36,728 nucleotides of DNA from Clostridiaceae bacterium (GTDB lineage: Bacteria; Bacillota; Clostridia; Peptostreptococcales; Peptostreptococcaceae), in the NCBI GenBank assembly GCA_902362365.1, contig CABIVQ010000034.1:1-36728 (forward strand), in the 5' to 3' direction. Each line of letters starts with the position of its first letter. Position 1 is the first letter of the stretch. A program made the translations under genes and the position numbers. Shown in pieces: positions 7,642-15,405 of this stretch. A model generated the notes under the pieces. That model worked only from the letters and a program-made list of their open reading frames with translations, ran no database searches and was not told the DNA's origin.

Positions 7642-9360
7642 ATGAAGATAAAGATGAATATAAATTTAGTTGTTAATGATGATATTAGGACACCTGCACT
7701 TTGTAGGCTAATAAATCCTACGATATTATTTCCAAATGCAATGTTAGATTTAGAAGATGATGAAATTAAATATATATTATTACATGAACTTTCTCATTAT
7801 AAAAGGAAGGATATTTTAGTTAATTATTTACTTGTATTATTCCAATGTGTACACTGGTTCAATCCATTTATATGGTTTTTCTTTAAAAAAATTAGAGAAG
7901 ATATGGAACTAGCTACGGATGAAATGGTGGTTTCTAAGTTAAATGAAGATGAGTACAAAAATTATGCAAGAACTATTATAACAATCATTGAGAGGGTAAG
8001 TATAGTACCTAAAAATATAGGAGTATTAGGGATGGCTGATGATAAAAAAATTCTTAAGAAAAGAATTGAAATGATAAAAAATTCTAGTATATTTAAAAAT
8101 AAAAAGAAGTTAATAAGTATTATAGGAATTAGTTGTGTGTTAATCTTAGGTAGAATTCTTTTAACAAGTAAGAATAGTCTTGCAGATGATAGAGTAAAAG
8201 GTAATTTTGAAAATTTAATTCAATATAAAAACTCATATGTAGGAGATAACAGTAACACTAATAATCTTATACAGAGTATAGGCTTTGGGAGTTTTAAAGA
8301 AAGAATAGAGTTATCAACTAGTGAAGAACCTTATGCTGTTAAAGTTTATTATAATTTAAATAACATAAATACAAATAAGGATGATATTAAAAATGAATTA
8401 TTTATAAATTCTATTATTATATTTTCGCTAATAGAAAATGTAGATGAGTTACATTATTACATATTAGATGAACCCTATAGTGATAATTTAAAGGTAAAAT
8501 ACGAATTTACATTTACTAGAGGTGATATAGAGAATAGACTAGATTTAGAAAATATAAGCTATTACAGTTCAGATGAAGAAAAATTCAATGCTTTACTACA
8601 AAAGATATCTAAATATAGAAAAATAAGTTCTAGTTTAGATGAAGCTATATCAAATGCTGTGAAAGATTCTATATATGAAGACTATTATTTAGGAGAACTA
8701 GACACGGAAGCGCATGTGATTTTAGGAAAAAAAGAAATTGGAAATAAATTAGATGTATATACAATAGTTAATTATGGAAGCTTTCAATTTGAAAATGATG
8801 TATTTACACTTGTAAGTGGTGCATGGGGGCTTCCTATGGTCCTTACATTTGAAAAAGATGAAAATAATAATTACTATTTTATAGACTATAAAGAAGCTGT
8901 GGATGGGGGAATGTATGTAGATTCTATAAAAGAAATGTTTCCGACTTATTTAATTCCTAAGGTAATGAATAGTGACAAGTATGCAGAAAAACTAAGTGAA
9001 GAGCAAAGATTACAAGCAAAAAAATATTTAGACAGTATAAATAGAAATACAGATATAAATATAGACTATGTTTTTGACTCAAAGTATGAAAAAGAGTACC
9101 TAGATACGTATATAAGTGAAGAGGCTCAAGATAAATTATTTTCGGTTGTAGAGTTATATGATTATCCAACCTGGATAGGTAGAAATGAAAAACTTATAGA
9201 TGGCGTAAGATATGTATATGAGACTAATATTGAAACAGATAGTGATGGATATAAGGTTGTCGTATATAGGAAGATGGATGAAAGTAAAACTGTAGTTGAA
9301 GAGCATCAATATAAAATTTATGATAATGATATAAAAGAAGTTAAACACTATGTGAAATAA
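7642..9360 (+). CDS. C-terminal part of the M56 sensor (protease core and extracytoplasmic domain)
   Basis: This is 572 residues if read from ATG 7642, although the frame is open back to 7582 and no good ribosome site precedes 7642. It holds NPTILFPNAM, the zinc site HELSHYKRKD (H48, E49, H52), HWFNPFIWFFFKKIREDMELATDE, and a membrane helix at about residues 157-174. A long polar domain follows that I cannot assign. No SxxK/SxN/KTG set of a penicillin-binding domain was seen. It is probably the displaced remainder of the upstream frame rather than an independent gene. Confidence 0.6.
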   Translation: MKIKMNINLVVNDDIRTPALCRLINPTILFPNAMLDLEDDEIKYILLHELSHYKRKDILVNYLLVLFQCVHWFNPFIWFFFKKIREDMELATDEMVVSKLNEDEYKNYARTIITIIERVSIVPKNIGVLGMADDKKILKKRIEMIKNSSIFKNKKKLISIIGISCVLILGRILLTSKNSLADDRVKGNFENLIQYKNSYVGDNSNTNNLIQSIGFGSFKERIELSTSEEPYAVKVYYNLNNINTNKDDIKNELFINSIIIFSLIENVDELHYYILDEPYSDNLKVKYEFTFTRGDIENRLDLENISYYSSDEEKFNALLQKISKYRKISSSLDEAISNAVKDSIYEDYYLGELDTEAHVILGKKEIGNKLDVYTIVNYGSFQFENDVFTLVSGAWGLPMVLTFEKDENNNYYFIDYKEAVDGGMYVDSIKEMFPTYLIPKVMNSDKYAEKLSEEQRLQAKKYLDSINRNTDINIDYVFDSKYEKEYLDTYISEEAQDKLFSVVELYDYPTWIGRNEKLIDGVRYVYETNIETDSDGYKVVVYRKMDESKTVVEEHQYKIYDNDIKEVKHYVK

Positions 9361-9370
9361 TTTGGAAATA

Positions 9371-9413
9371 AAAATGGTAAACAATTATTAACTAAATGAT
9401 TGTTTACCATTTT
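9371..9413. terminator. Bidirectional terminator between the M56 gene and rqcH
   Basis: AAAATGGTAAACAAT (9371-9385) pairs perfectly with 9399-9413 around a 13-base loop. It sits between two convergent genes, 10 bases after one stop and four bases before the other. Confidence 0.85.
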
Positions 9414-9416
9414 CTA

Positions 9417-11198
9417 TTAATTATCTTTATTTTTTAATGATGCAACCATTTCCTCTGTAGGAGTTACATACATAGTACTATTAGTTTCATAAATAACCAT
9501 ACCAGGTTTAGAACCACTAGGTTTTTTTACATGCTTTTTCTTAGTATAATCTACAGGAACTTGTGCAGACATTTTTGATTTACTAAAGTAAGCTGCTAGC
9601 ATTGCACCTTCATAAATCGTTTGTTCTGAAACTTCTTTACCAGCACATTTAATTATAACGTGGGAACCTGGAATATTTTTAGTATGCATCCAAATATCAT
9701 CTGGATCCGCGATTCTAAGTGTTAGGTGGTCATTTTGTTTATTATTTTTGCCAACAAGAATTTTCACTCCATCAGAAGACATAAATTCATGTGGTGAAGT
9801 TGTAAGTTTAGCAATTTCTTTTTTAGATTTAAGTTTACCTGAAGCTTTTGAATATCCAAGAGATATAAGCTCATCTTTTATATCTTGTAGCTCAGCTAAA
9901 TTCTCACAGTTTTCAATGTTTAAAAGTATATTTTCTAAATAATCTATTTCTTCTTTATTAATAGACATTTGAGATGTTATTTCTTTCTTAGCTGTCTTTA
10001 ATTTATTATACTTTTTAAAATACCTTTGAGAATTTTCAGAAGGTGTTAAGTTTTTTTTAAGAGAAATAGAAATATTCTCATAGTTAGGGTCATAGAAATT
10101 TTGAACTTCTATACTTTCCATTCCTTTTTGAATCATATAAATATAAGCTGTAAGAAGTTCACCTTTTACTTTATATATATCTGCATTTTCAGCTTCTTTT
10201 AATTCTTCTTCTTGCTTTTCTTGTTTATGATAAAGTCGTTCAAGTTTTATTGAAATACTTTTCTTTAAATCAGAAGCACGTTGGTGAATTCTATCTTTTA
10301 TGTCTTTGGTTTTATAGTAATCTTCTAATATAGTAGACATACTATCTTTAATTATAAATTTAAATTCATTGTAAAGGTTTAAACTTATACAACTAAAGTC
10401 AACAACTCTATCTACTTTTTCATTAACAACTATACATGGAGAATAATTATTATTTCTTATATCTTTAAATAAATTATTAAACTCATTGTATAAAGAGTTT
10501 AATTCTGAATTAGATAAATCAGATATAGCAGTTTTTTCATTTACATTAGCTCTATAGCAGATTTCTTTAGAAATAATAGGACTTATACCTAAAAACTTAG
10601 AATAAATTCCTTTGAAAATAGGTCCTTCATATGATTTTAAAGAATCTATAAAATCACTGTTAGAGATATTGTGTAGAGGATTTAATTTACTTTGTGCTGG
10701 TGGAAGCTCATAAGTAATGCCTGGTAATATTTGGCGAACTCTACTTATACTTGTAGGTATCCTTTTAGCAGAATCTATAATTTTGTTATCTAAGCTATGA
10801 GTAAGAATTATATTACTATGCCTACCCATTATTTCGATGTAGATATCTTTAGTACTTTTTTCTTTTAATTCATCTAGTGAATCAACACTAATTTTTATTA
10901 TTCTCTCAAATCCAACTTGAGAGATACCAACTATATTTCCACTTTGTATGTACTTTCTAAAAAGCATGCAAAGCATAGGTGCTTTTTTAGGATTCTCTTT
11001 CTTATAATCATTAGCAATATAAACTCTAGGATTAGAAGAACTACAACTTAAAACCAATTTGTAATTTTCTTTATTATTTCTTATATATAAAACAATTTCA
11101 TCATCTTCAGGTTGATAAACCTTATCAACTTTACCGCCAACAAGCTTAGTAGAAAGTTCATCAACTAATGAGTGGATAACTAAACCATCTAAAGCCAT
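9417..11198 (-). CDS. rqcH: RqcH (NFACT family), ribosome-associated quality control
   Basis: RqcH is the bacterial homologue of Rqc2/NEMF. It binds obstructed 50S subunits carrying peptidyl-tRNA and recruits tRNA-Ala to add C-terminal alanine tails that mark the chain for proteolysis. Older annotations call it fibronectin-binding protein FbpA. The 593-residue length is normal. The N-terminal NFACT-N domain opens with MALDGLVIHSLVDEL. A coiled coil covers about residues 295-430, rich in K and E. The NFACT-R domain near residues 455-560 includes VGKNNKQNDHLTLR, DIWMHTKNIPGSHVII and KKHVKKPSGSKPGMV. ATG follows GAAGGGAGTG on its strand. It is monocistronic and convergent with the M56 gene. Confidence 0.93.
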   Translation of the reverse strand: MALDGLVIHSLVDELSTKLVGGKVDKVYQPEDDEIVLYIRNNKENYKLVLSCSSSNPRVYIANDYKKENPKKAPMLCMLFRKYIQSGNIVGISQVGFERIIKISVDSLDELKEKSTKDIYIEIMGRHSNIILTHSLDNKIIDSAKRIPTSISRVRQILPGITYELPPAQSKLNPLHNISNSDFIDSLKSYEGPIFKGIYSKFLGISPIISKEICYRANVNEKTAISDLSNSELNSLYNEFNNLFKDIRNNNYSPCIVVNEKVDRVVDFSCISLNLYNEFKFIIKDSMSTILEDYYKTKDIKDRIHQRASDLKKSISIKLERLYHKQEKQEEELKEAENADIYKVKGELLTAYIYMIQKGMESIEVQNFYDPNYENISISLKKNLTPSENSQRYFKKYNKLKTAKKEITSQMSINKEEIDYLENILLNIENCENLAELQDIKDELISLGYSKASGKLKSKKEIAKLTTSPHEFMSSDGVKILVGKNNKQNDHLTLRIADPDDIWMHTKNIPGSHVIIKCAGKEVSEQTIYEGAMLAAYFSKSKMSAQVPVDYTKKKHVKKPSGSKPGMVIYETNSTMYVTPTEEMVASLKNKDN

Positions 11199-11449
11199 AA
11201 AAACACTCCCTTCATATAAATATCAATAAATTAATTATTACACATAATAATCATAATGTGAATAGTAAGCGTATATAATCGATATGAAACATACTTAATA
11301 TCTTTTATATTTACAACCCTTTAGTTATTTTATTCTTATGTTTTTTTATGAGGATAATATTATATTGTAAAAATTAATCTACTTATTTATTTTAACATGG
11401 GAATGTTGTATAATATTTAGTTAGTAACTTATATAAAAGGGGCGATTAT

Positions 11450-12280
11450 ATGAAGTTTTGGAAGTTACATGGAATAGGAAATGATTTTATAGCAATAGAT
11501 GGTAGAGAAGATAATATAGATTCAAATGGATATAGTGAATTTGCAAAAGTAGTATGTCATAGAAAGTTTTCTGTAGGTGCAGATGGAATACTAGTAGTTA
11601 AAAATTCTGATAATGCCGATGTAGAAATGGTGTATTACAATTCAGATGGTTCTAGAGCTGCAATGTGCGGAAATGGATTAAGATGTTTTGTAAAATTTGT
11701 TTATGACAATAATATAGTTAGAAAAGAAGAATTTGATGTATATACTTTAGATGGAATAAAAAAAATAAAAATAAATCTAAAAGATAATGAGATAGATTCT
11801 ATAAAAGTAAACATGGGAAAAGGAAGCTTTATTCCAAAAGATATACCTGTAGTTACTAATAAAGATATATTTATTAATGAAAGAGTACAAATATTAGATA
11901 AAGAATTTTATATAAGCTCAATTAATATGGGTGTTCCTCATACTGTTATTTTAGTAGACGAGCTTAATCTAGAAGAAGTACGAAAATATGGTAGAGAAAT
12001 TGAAAAATACAAAATCTTCCCAGAAGGAACAAATGTAAATTTTGTAAAAGTAGTAGATAAAAATAATATTACTGTGAATACTTGGGAGAGAGGCTGCGGA
12101 TATACTTTAGGATGTGGAACAGGCATGACTGCATCAGCAGTTACCTGTAATTATCTAGATAAAGTAGGTAAAAGTGTAAATGTTACTTCACAAGGTGGAT
12201 CAGTAAAAATAGATATAGAAGATTTTGTTTATATGACAGGACCTTCAGTAAAAATATGTGAAGGAAATTTGGAGGTATAA
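11450..12280 (+). CDS. dapF: Diaminopimelate epimerase
   Basis: DapF converts LL- to meso-diaminopimelate, the precursor of lysine and of the peptidoglycan cross-link. The 276-residue protein has the usual two mirror domains. Each supplies one catalytic cysteine: C73 in NSDGSRAAMCGNGLRC and C223 in ERGCGYTLGCGTGM. The second motif differs from the common ERGAGETLACGTG but keeps the essential residues. ATG follows AAAGGGGCGATTAT. It is the first gene of a dapF-yicC-gmk-rpoZ-coaBC run. The 251-base gap upstream holds a TATAAT at 11409-11414 with no clear -35 box. Confidence 0.95.
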   Translation: MKFWKLHGIGNDFIAIDGREDNIDSNGYSEFAKVVCHRKFSVGADGILVVKNSDNADVEMVYYNSDGSRAAMCGNGLRCFVKFVYDNNIVRKEEFDVYTLDGIKKIKINLKDNEIDSIKVNMGKGSFIPKDIPVVTNKDIFINERVQILDKEFYISSINMGVPHTVILVDELNLEEVRKYGREIEKYKIFPEGTNVNFVKVVDKNNITVNTWERGCGYTLGCGTGMTASAVTCNYLDKVGKSVNVTSQGGSVKIDIEDFVYMTGPSVKICEGNLEV

Positions 12281-12281
12281 T

Positions 12282-13163
12282 ATGGCTATTAGTATGACTG
12301 GCTTTGGAAGAGGAGAATATAAAGATGACAACTACTACTTTTTAGTAGAATGTAAGACAATAAATCATAAATATTGTGATATAAACATACGTCTTCCTAG
12401 AAAGATATCTTTTTTAGAAGATAAGGCTAGAAATTTTATCAAAAATTACATCAAAAGAGGTAGAGTTGATATATACATAAAGCTTGACTTGTTAGGTAGT
12501 GAAGATGTAAACTTAAAGTTCGATGAAACATTAGCAAATCAATATGTAAATATATTAAGAGAAATAAGAGATAAATTTGACTTAGTTGATGATATAAGTG
12601 TTATGAATGTTGCTAAATTCCCAGATATAATAAAAACAGAGGAAAAAGAAGAGGATGAAGACTTACTATGGTCTATGTTAAGTAAGGCTTTAGAGGAAAC
12701 ACTAACTAAGCTAAAAGAAATGAGAAGTGAAGAAGGACAAAAATTAGCTCAAGATGTATTAGAAAGATGTGATATTCTTCAAAATACAATTGAAGAGATT
12801 GAAAAGAATTCTTATAATGTTGTTATTGATTATAAAGAAAAGTTAAATAATAGAATAAGTGAAATATTAGATAATCCAAGTTTAATAGATGAAAATAGAT
12901 TAGCTCAAGAAGTTGCTATATATGCAGATAAAAGTAGTATAACAGAAGAAATAGTAAGGTTTAAAAGTCATATAGGACAATTAAGAAGTACTATAGTTAA
13001 AGATGAGTCTATAGGAAGAAAGATAGACTTTTTAATTCAAGAAATGAATAGAGAAACAAACACTATAGGTTCTAAGTCATCTGATTTAAATATAACAAAT
13101 TTAGTTGTTGAAATAAAAAGCGAATTGGAAAAGATAAGAGAGCAAATTCAAAATATAGAATAG
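12282..13163 (+). CDS. YicC/YloC-family endoribonuclease
   Basis: YicC/YloC proteins are recently recognised endoribonucleases. The 293-residue product starts MAISMTGFGRGE, the near-invariant N terminus of the family, and contains KTINHKYCDINIRLPRKI. The C terminus KIDFLIQEMNRETNTIGSKS is the other conserved block. The reading frame extends upstream to 12258, but ATG 12282 has GGAGG at 12271-12275 and matches the family start, so I use it. The gap from dapF is one base, indicating coupling. Confidence 0.92.
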   Translation: MAISMTGFGRGEYKDDNYYFLVECKTINHKYCDINIRLPRKISFLEDKARNFIKNYIKRGRVDIYIKLDLLGSEDVNLKFDETLANQYVNILREIRDKFDLVDDISVMNVAKFPDIIKTEEKEEDEDLLWSMLSKALEETLTKLKEMRSEEGQKLAQDVLERCDILQNTIEEIEKNSYNVVIDYKEKLNNRISEILDNPSLIDENRLAQEVAIYADKSSITEEIVRFKSHIGQLRSTIVKDESIGRKIDFLIQEMNRETNTIGSKSSDLNITNLVVEIKSELEKIREQIQNIE

Positions 13164-13194
13164 TATAAATAGACAATAGAAAGGAAGAAATGTA

Positions 13195-13812
13195 ATGGTT
13201 AAAAGAAAAGGCCTATTACTTGTTGTATCAGGACCATCAGGTGCAGGAAAAGGTACAATCTGTAAAGCAATATTAGACCAAAATGACCAAATAAAGCTTT
13301 CGGTATCAGCTACTACAAGAAAGCCTAGAAATGGAGAAGTTCATGGAGTAAATTACTTTTTCTTAGAAAAAGAAGAGTTTACTAGCATGATAGAAAAAGG
13401 TGAATTTTTAGAGTATGCTCAAATTTATGATAATTTCTATGGAACACCTAAATCTGCAATAATGGAAACATTAGATAATGGTCAAGATGTTATATTAGAA
13501 ATAGAAATGCAAGGAGCTAGACAAGTAAAAGAAGTTTATCCAGAAGGAATCTTTGTATTTGTACTTCCACCATCTTTAGAAGAATTAAAGAATAGAATAG
13601 TTGGAAGAGGAACTGAAACAGAAGAAGAAATTGAAAAAAGATTTAGCTGTGCATTTAAAGAAATAAATCAAATTGATGACTATGATTACTTTATAGTTAA
13701 TGAAGATGTTGAAAAATCAGTTAGAGAATTAGAAGCTATAATATCTTCAGAAAAGAATAAAGTTACTAGATATAAGAATAATATAATAGAGAAGTTCAAG
13801 GAGGAGTTATAA
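13195..13812 (+). CDS. gmk: Guanylate kinase
   Basis: Gmk phosphorylates GMP to GDP using ATP and is essential for GTP and dGTP supply. The 205-residue protein has the P-loop GPSGAGKG (13-20) and the GMP-binding region SATTRKPRNGEVHGVNYFF (36-54), followed by the lid containing IVGRGTETEEEIEKR. ATG follows AAAGGAAGAAATGTA. It starts 31 bases after yicC, and rpoZ starts one base after its stop, the order seen in many Firmicutes. Confidence 0.96.
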   Translation: MVKRKGLLLVVSGPSGAGKGTICKAILDQNDQIKLSVSATTRKPRNGEVHGVNYFFLEKEEFTSMIEKGEFLEYAQIYDNFYGTPKSAIMETLDNGQDVILEIEMQGARQVKEVYPEGIFVFVLPPSLEELKNRIVGRGTETEEEIEKRFSCAFKEINQIDDYDYFIVNEDVEKSVRELEAIISSEKNKVTRYKNNIIEKFKEEL

Positions 13813-13813
13813 A

Positions 13814-14083
13814 ATGATAAAACCATCAATCAATGAAGTATTAAACAAAATAGATAACAGATATTACTTAGTAGGTACTGTTGCAAAAAGAGCGAGAGAA
13901 ATAATAGATGGATCTACTCCATATGTTGAGAATAAGCAAAGAGAAAATAAGCCAGTATGCATAGCTACTCAAGAAGTTGCAGAAGGTGAAATAACATATA
14001 GATTATTAACTCAAGAAGAAATAGATTTAGCTGAGTTAGAAGAAAAGCAAGAACAAGAAGCTATAAATAAAGAAGAGGAATAA
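13814..14083 (+). CDS. rpoZ: RNA polymerase omega subunit
   Basis: Omega is a small subunit that chaperones beta-prime and stabilises RNA polymerase. The 89-residue protein shows the conserved core INEVLNKIDNRYYLVGTVAKRAREI (split here by position: residues 6-30) and later IATQEVAEGEITYRLL. The C-terminal 20 residues are strongly acidic (EEKQEQEAINKEEE). AAGGAGGAG precedes ATG 13814 and overlaps the end of gmk, so the two are translationally coupled. Confidence 0.94.
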   Translation: MIKPSINEVLNKIDNRYYLVGTVAKRAREIIDGSTPYVENKQRENKPVCIATQEVAEGEITYRLLTQEEIDLAELEEKQEQEAINKEEE

Positions 14084-14086
14084 GAT

Positions 14087-15280
14087 ATGCTAAAGGATAA
14101 AACTGTTGTAATTGGCGTAAGTGGTGGAATTGCCGTATACAAAGTTTGTGATGTAGTAAGCAGATTAAAAAAGCTTGGTGCAAATGTTCATGTAATAATG
14201 ACTAAGTCTGCTACAGAATTTGTGGCACCCCTAACTTTTCAGTCTTTAAGTCAAAATTATGTAGTTAGCGATATGTTTGAAGAACCTAAAACATGGGATG
14301 TAGAACATATATCTTTAGCTAAAAAAGCAGATGTATTCTTAATAGCGCCAGCTACAGCTAATGTTATTGGTAAAATAGCTTGCGGTATAAGTGATGATAT
14401 GCTTTCTACTACAGTAATGGCTACAAAAGGAAAAGTTTTAATAGCTCCGGCAATGAATACAAACATGTATGAAAATCCTATTGTACAAAGAAATATAGAT
14501 ACATTAAAAGCATTAAATTATGATTTTATAGAGCCTGAAAGTGGAAGACTTGCATGTGGAGATATGGGTAAAGGAAAACTTGCTTCTCCAGAAAATATAG
14601 TTGAAGCTGTTGTTAGCGCTCTTACAAAAAAACAAGATTTAAAAGGTGAAAGAATAATAATTACAGCAGGACCTACTGTAGAAGCTATAGATCCGGTAAG
14701 ATACTTAACTAACCGTTCTACTGGAAAAATGGGTTATGCAATAGCAAAAGAGGCTATAGAAAGAGGCGCTGAGGTAACATTAGTTTCTGGACCTACAAAA
14801 TTAGAACCGCCAAAAAATCTGAAAAAGTTTATAAAAATAGAATCTGCACAGGAAATGTATGAAGCGGTGTTAGATAATTTAGATGAAAATCAAGTTATTA
14901 TAAAAAGTGCTGCAGTTGCAGATTATAAACCTAAGAGTTATTGTAACAAAAAAATAAAGAAAAATGATGACGACTTAGTTATAAGCTTAGATAGAAATAA
15001 AGACATTGCTTATGAAATTGGAAAAATAAAAAATGATAAGATACTAGTAGGCTTTGCAGCTGAAACTAATGATCTTATTGAAAATGCTAAAAATAAAGTT
15101 AAGAAGAAAAATTTAGACTTTATAGTAGCAAATGATTTAACTAAAGAAGGTGCTGGCTTTGGTGTTGACACTAATATAGTTAAAATCATAGATAAAGACG
15201 GAATTATTTCAGAATATCCTATTATGAAGAAAGAAGAAGTAGCTAATGTTATTTTAGATAAAGTTAAATCGTTATTATAA
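14087..15280 (+). CDS. coaBC: CoaBC: phosphopantothenoylcysteine synthetase/decarboxylase
   Basis: This bifunctional enzyme condenses 4'-phosphopantothenate with cysteine (CoaB, CTP-dependent) and decarboxylates the product to 4'-phosphopantetheine (CoaC, FMN-dependent), two steps of CoA synthesis. The 397-residue length is normal. CoaC comes first: GVSGGIAVYK, H74 in WDVEHISL, PATANVIGK (88-96) and C157 in RLACGDMGKGKLA. CoaB follows from about residue 187: ITAGPTVEAIDPVRYLTNRS and KSAAVADYKPK. The next CoA enzyme, CoaD, is encoded at 34266. It is the last gene of the dapF run and is followed directly by a large hairpin. Confidence 0.96.
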   Translation: MLKDKTVVIGVSGGIAVYKVCDVVSRLKKLGANVHVIMTKSATEFVAPLTFQSLSQNYVVSDMFEEPKTWDVEHISLAKKADVFLIAPATANVIGKIACGISDDMLSTTVMATKGKVLIAPAMNTNMYENPIVQRNIDTLKALNYDFIEPESGRLACGDMGKGKLASPENIVEAVVSALTKKQDLKGERIIITAGPTVEAIDPVRYLTNRSTGKMGYAIAKEAIERGAEVTLVSGPTKLEPPKNLKKFIKIESAQEMYEAVLDNLDENQVIIKSAAVADYKPKSYCNKKIKKNDDDLVISLDRNKDIAYEIGKIKNDKILVGFAAETNDLIENAKNKVKKKNLDFIVANDLTKEGAGFGVDTNIVKIIDKDGIISEYPIMKKEEVANVILDKVKSLL

Positions 15281-15284
15281 AAAT

Positions 15285-15342
15285 AAGGGGCTGTCTCATA
15301 GAAAAGAATTTATATTAATTCTTTATTATGAGACACGCCCTT
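15285..15342. repeat. 58-nt imperfect palindrome after coaBC (terminator or MITE-like)
   Basis: AAGGGGCTGTCTCATA (15285-15300) pairs with TATGAGACACGCCCTT (15327-15342) with two small bulges. The stem continues as AAAGAATT/AATTCTTT (15303-15310 with 15317-15324) around a six-base loop. It starts four bases after the coaBC stop and probably ends that transcript, although no run of T follows. Its left end GGGGCTGTCT is identical to the left end of the palindrome at 20778. Confidence 0.6.
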
Positions 15343-15405
15343 AAATTTTAGAGAAGAATGGTGAAAGTAGAAGGTATTTTAATTATAGAAAATAGAGGTT
15401 AATAT

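Larger units (their letters stand above)
7097..9360 (+). pseudogene. BlaR1-type M56 sensor metallopeptidase, split by a frameshift
   Basis: Two reading frames together make one BlaR1-like protein of about 754 residues. The first frame (from 7097) supplies the N-terminal membrane helices and stops at TAG 7595-7597, straight after AAGAAAAAA. The second frame is open from 7582 and continues without a gap as IEDENIKFILEKSKNI and then the M56 core. One extra A in the A6 run (7589-7594), or a -1 ribosomal slip there, would join them. The core contains HELSH (7783-7797) and the downstream HWFNPFIW and ELATDE motifs. In intact relatives this protease is activated by an extracellular ligand and inactivates the repressor. 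The C-terminal domain (about 400 residues after the helix near 8105-8165) is not a recognisable penicillin-binding domain. Confidence 0.75.
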
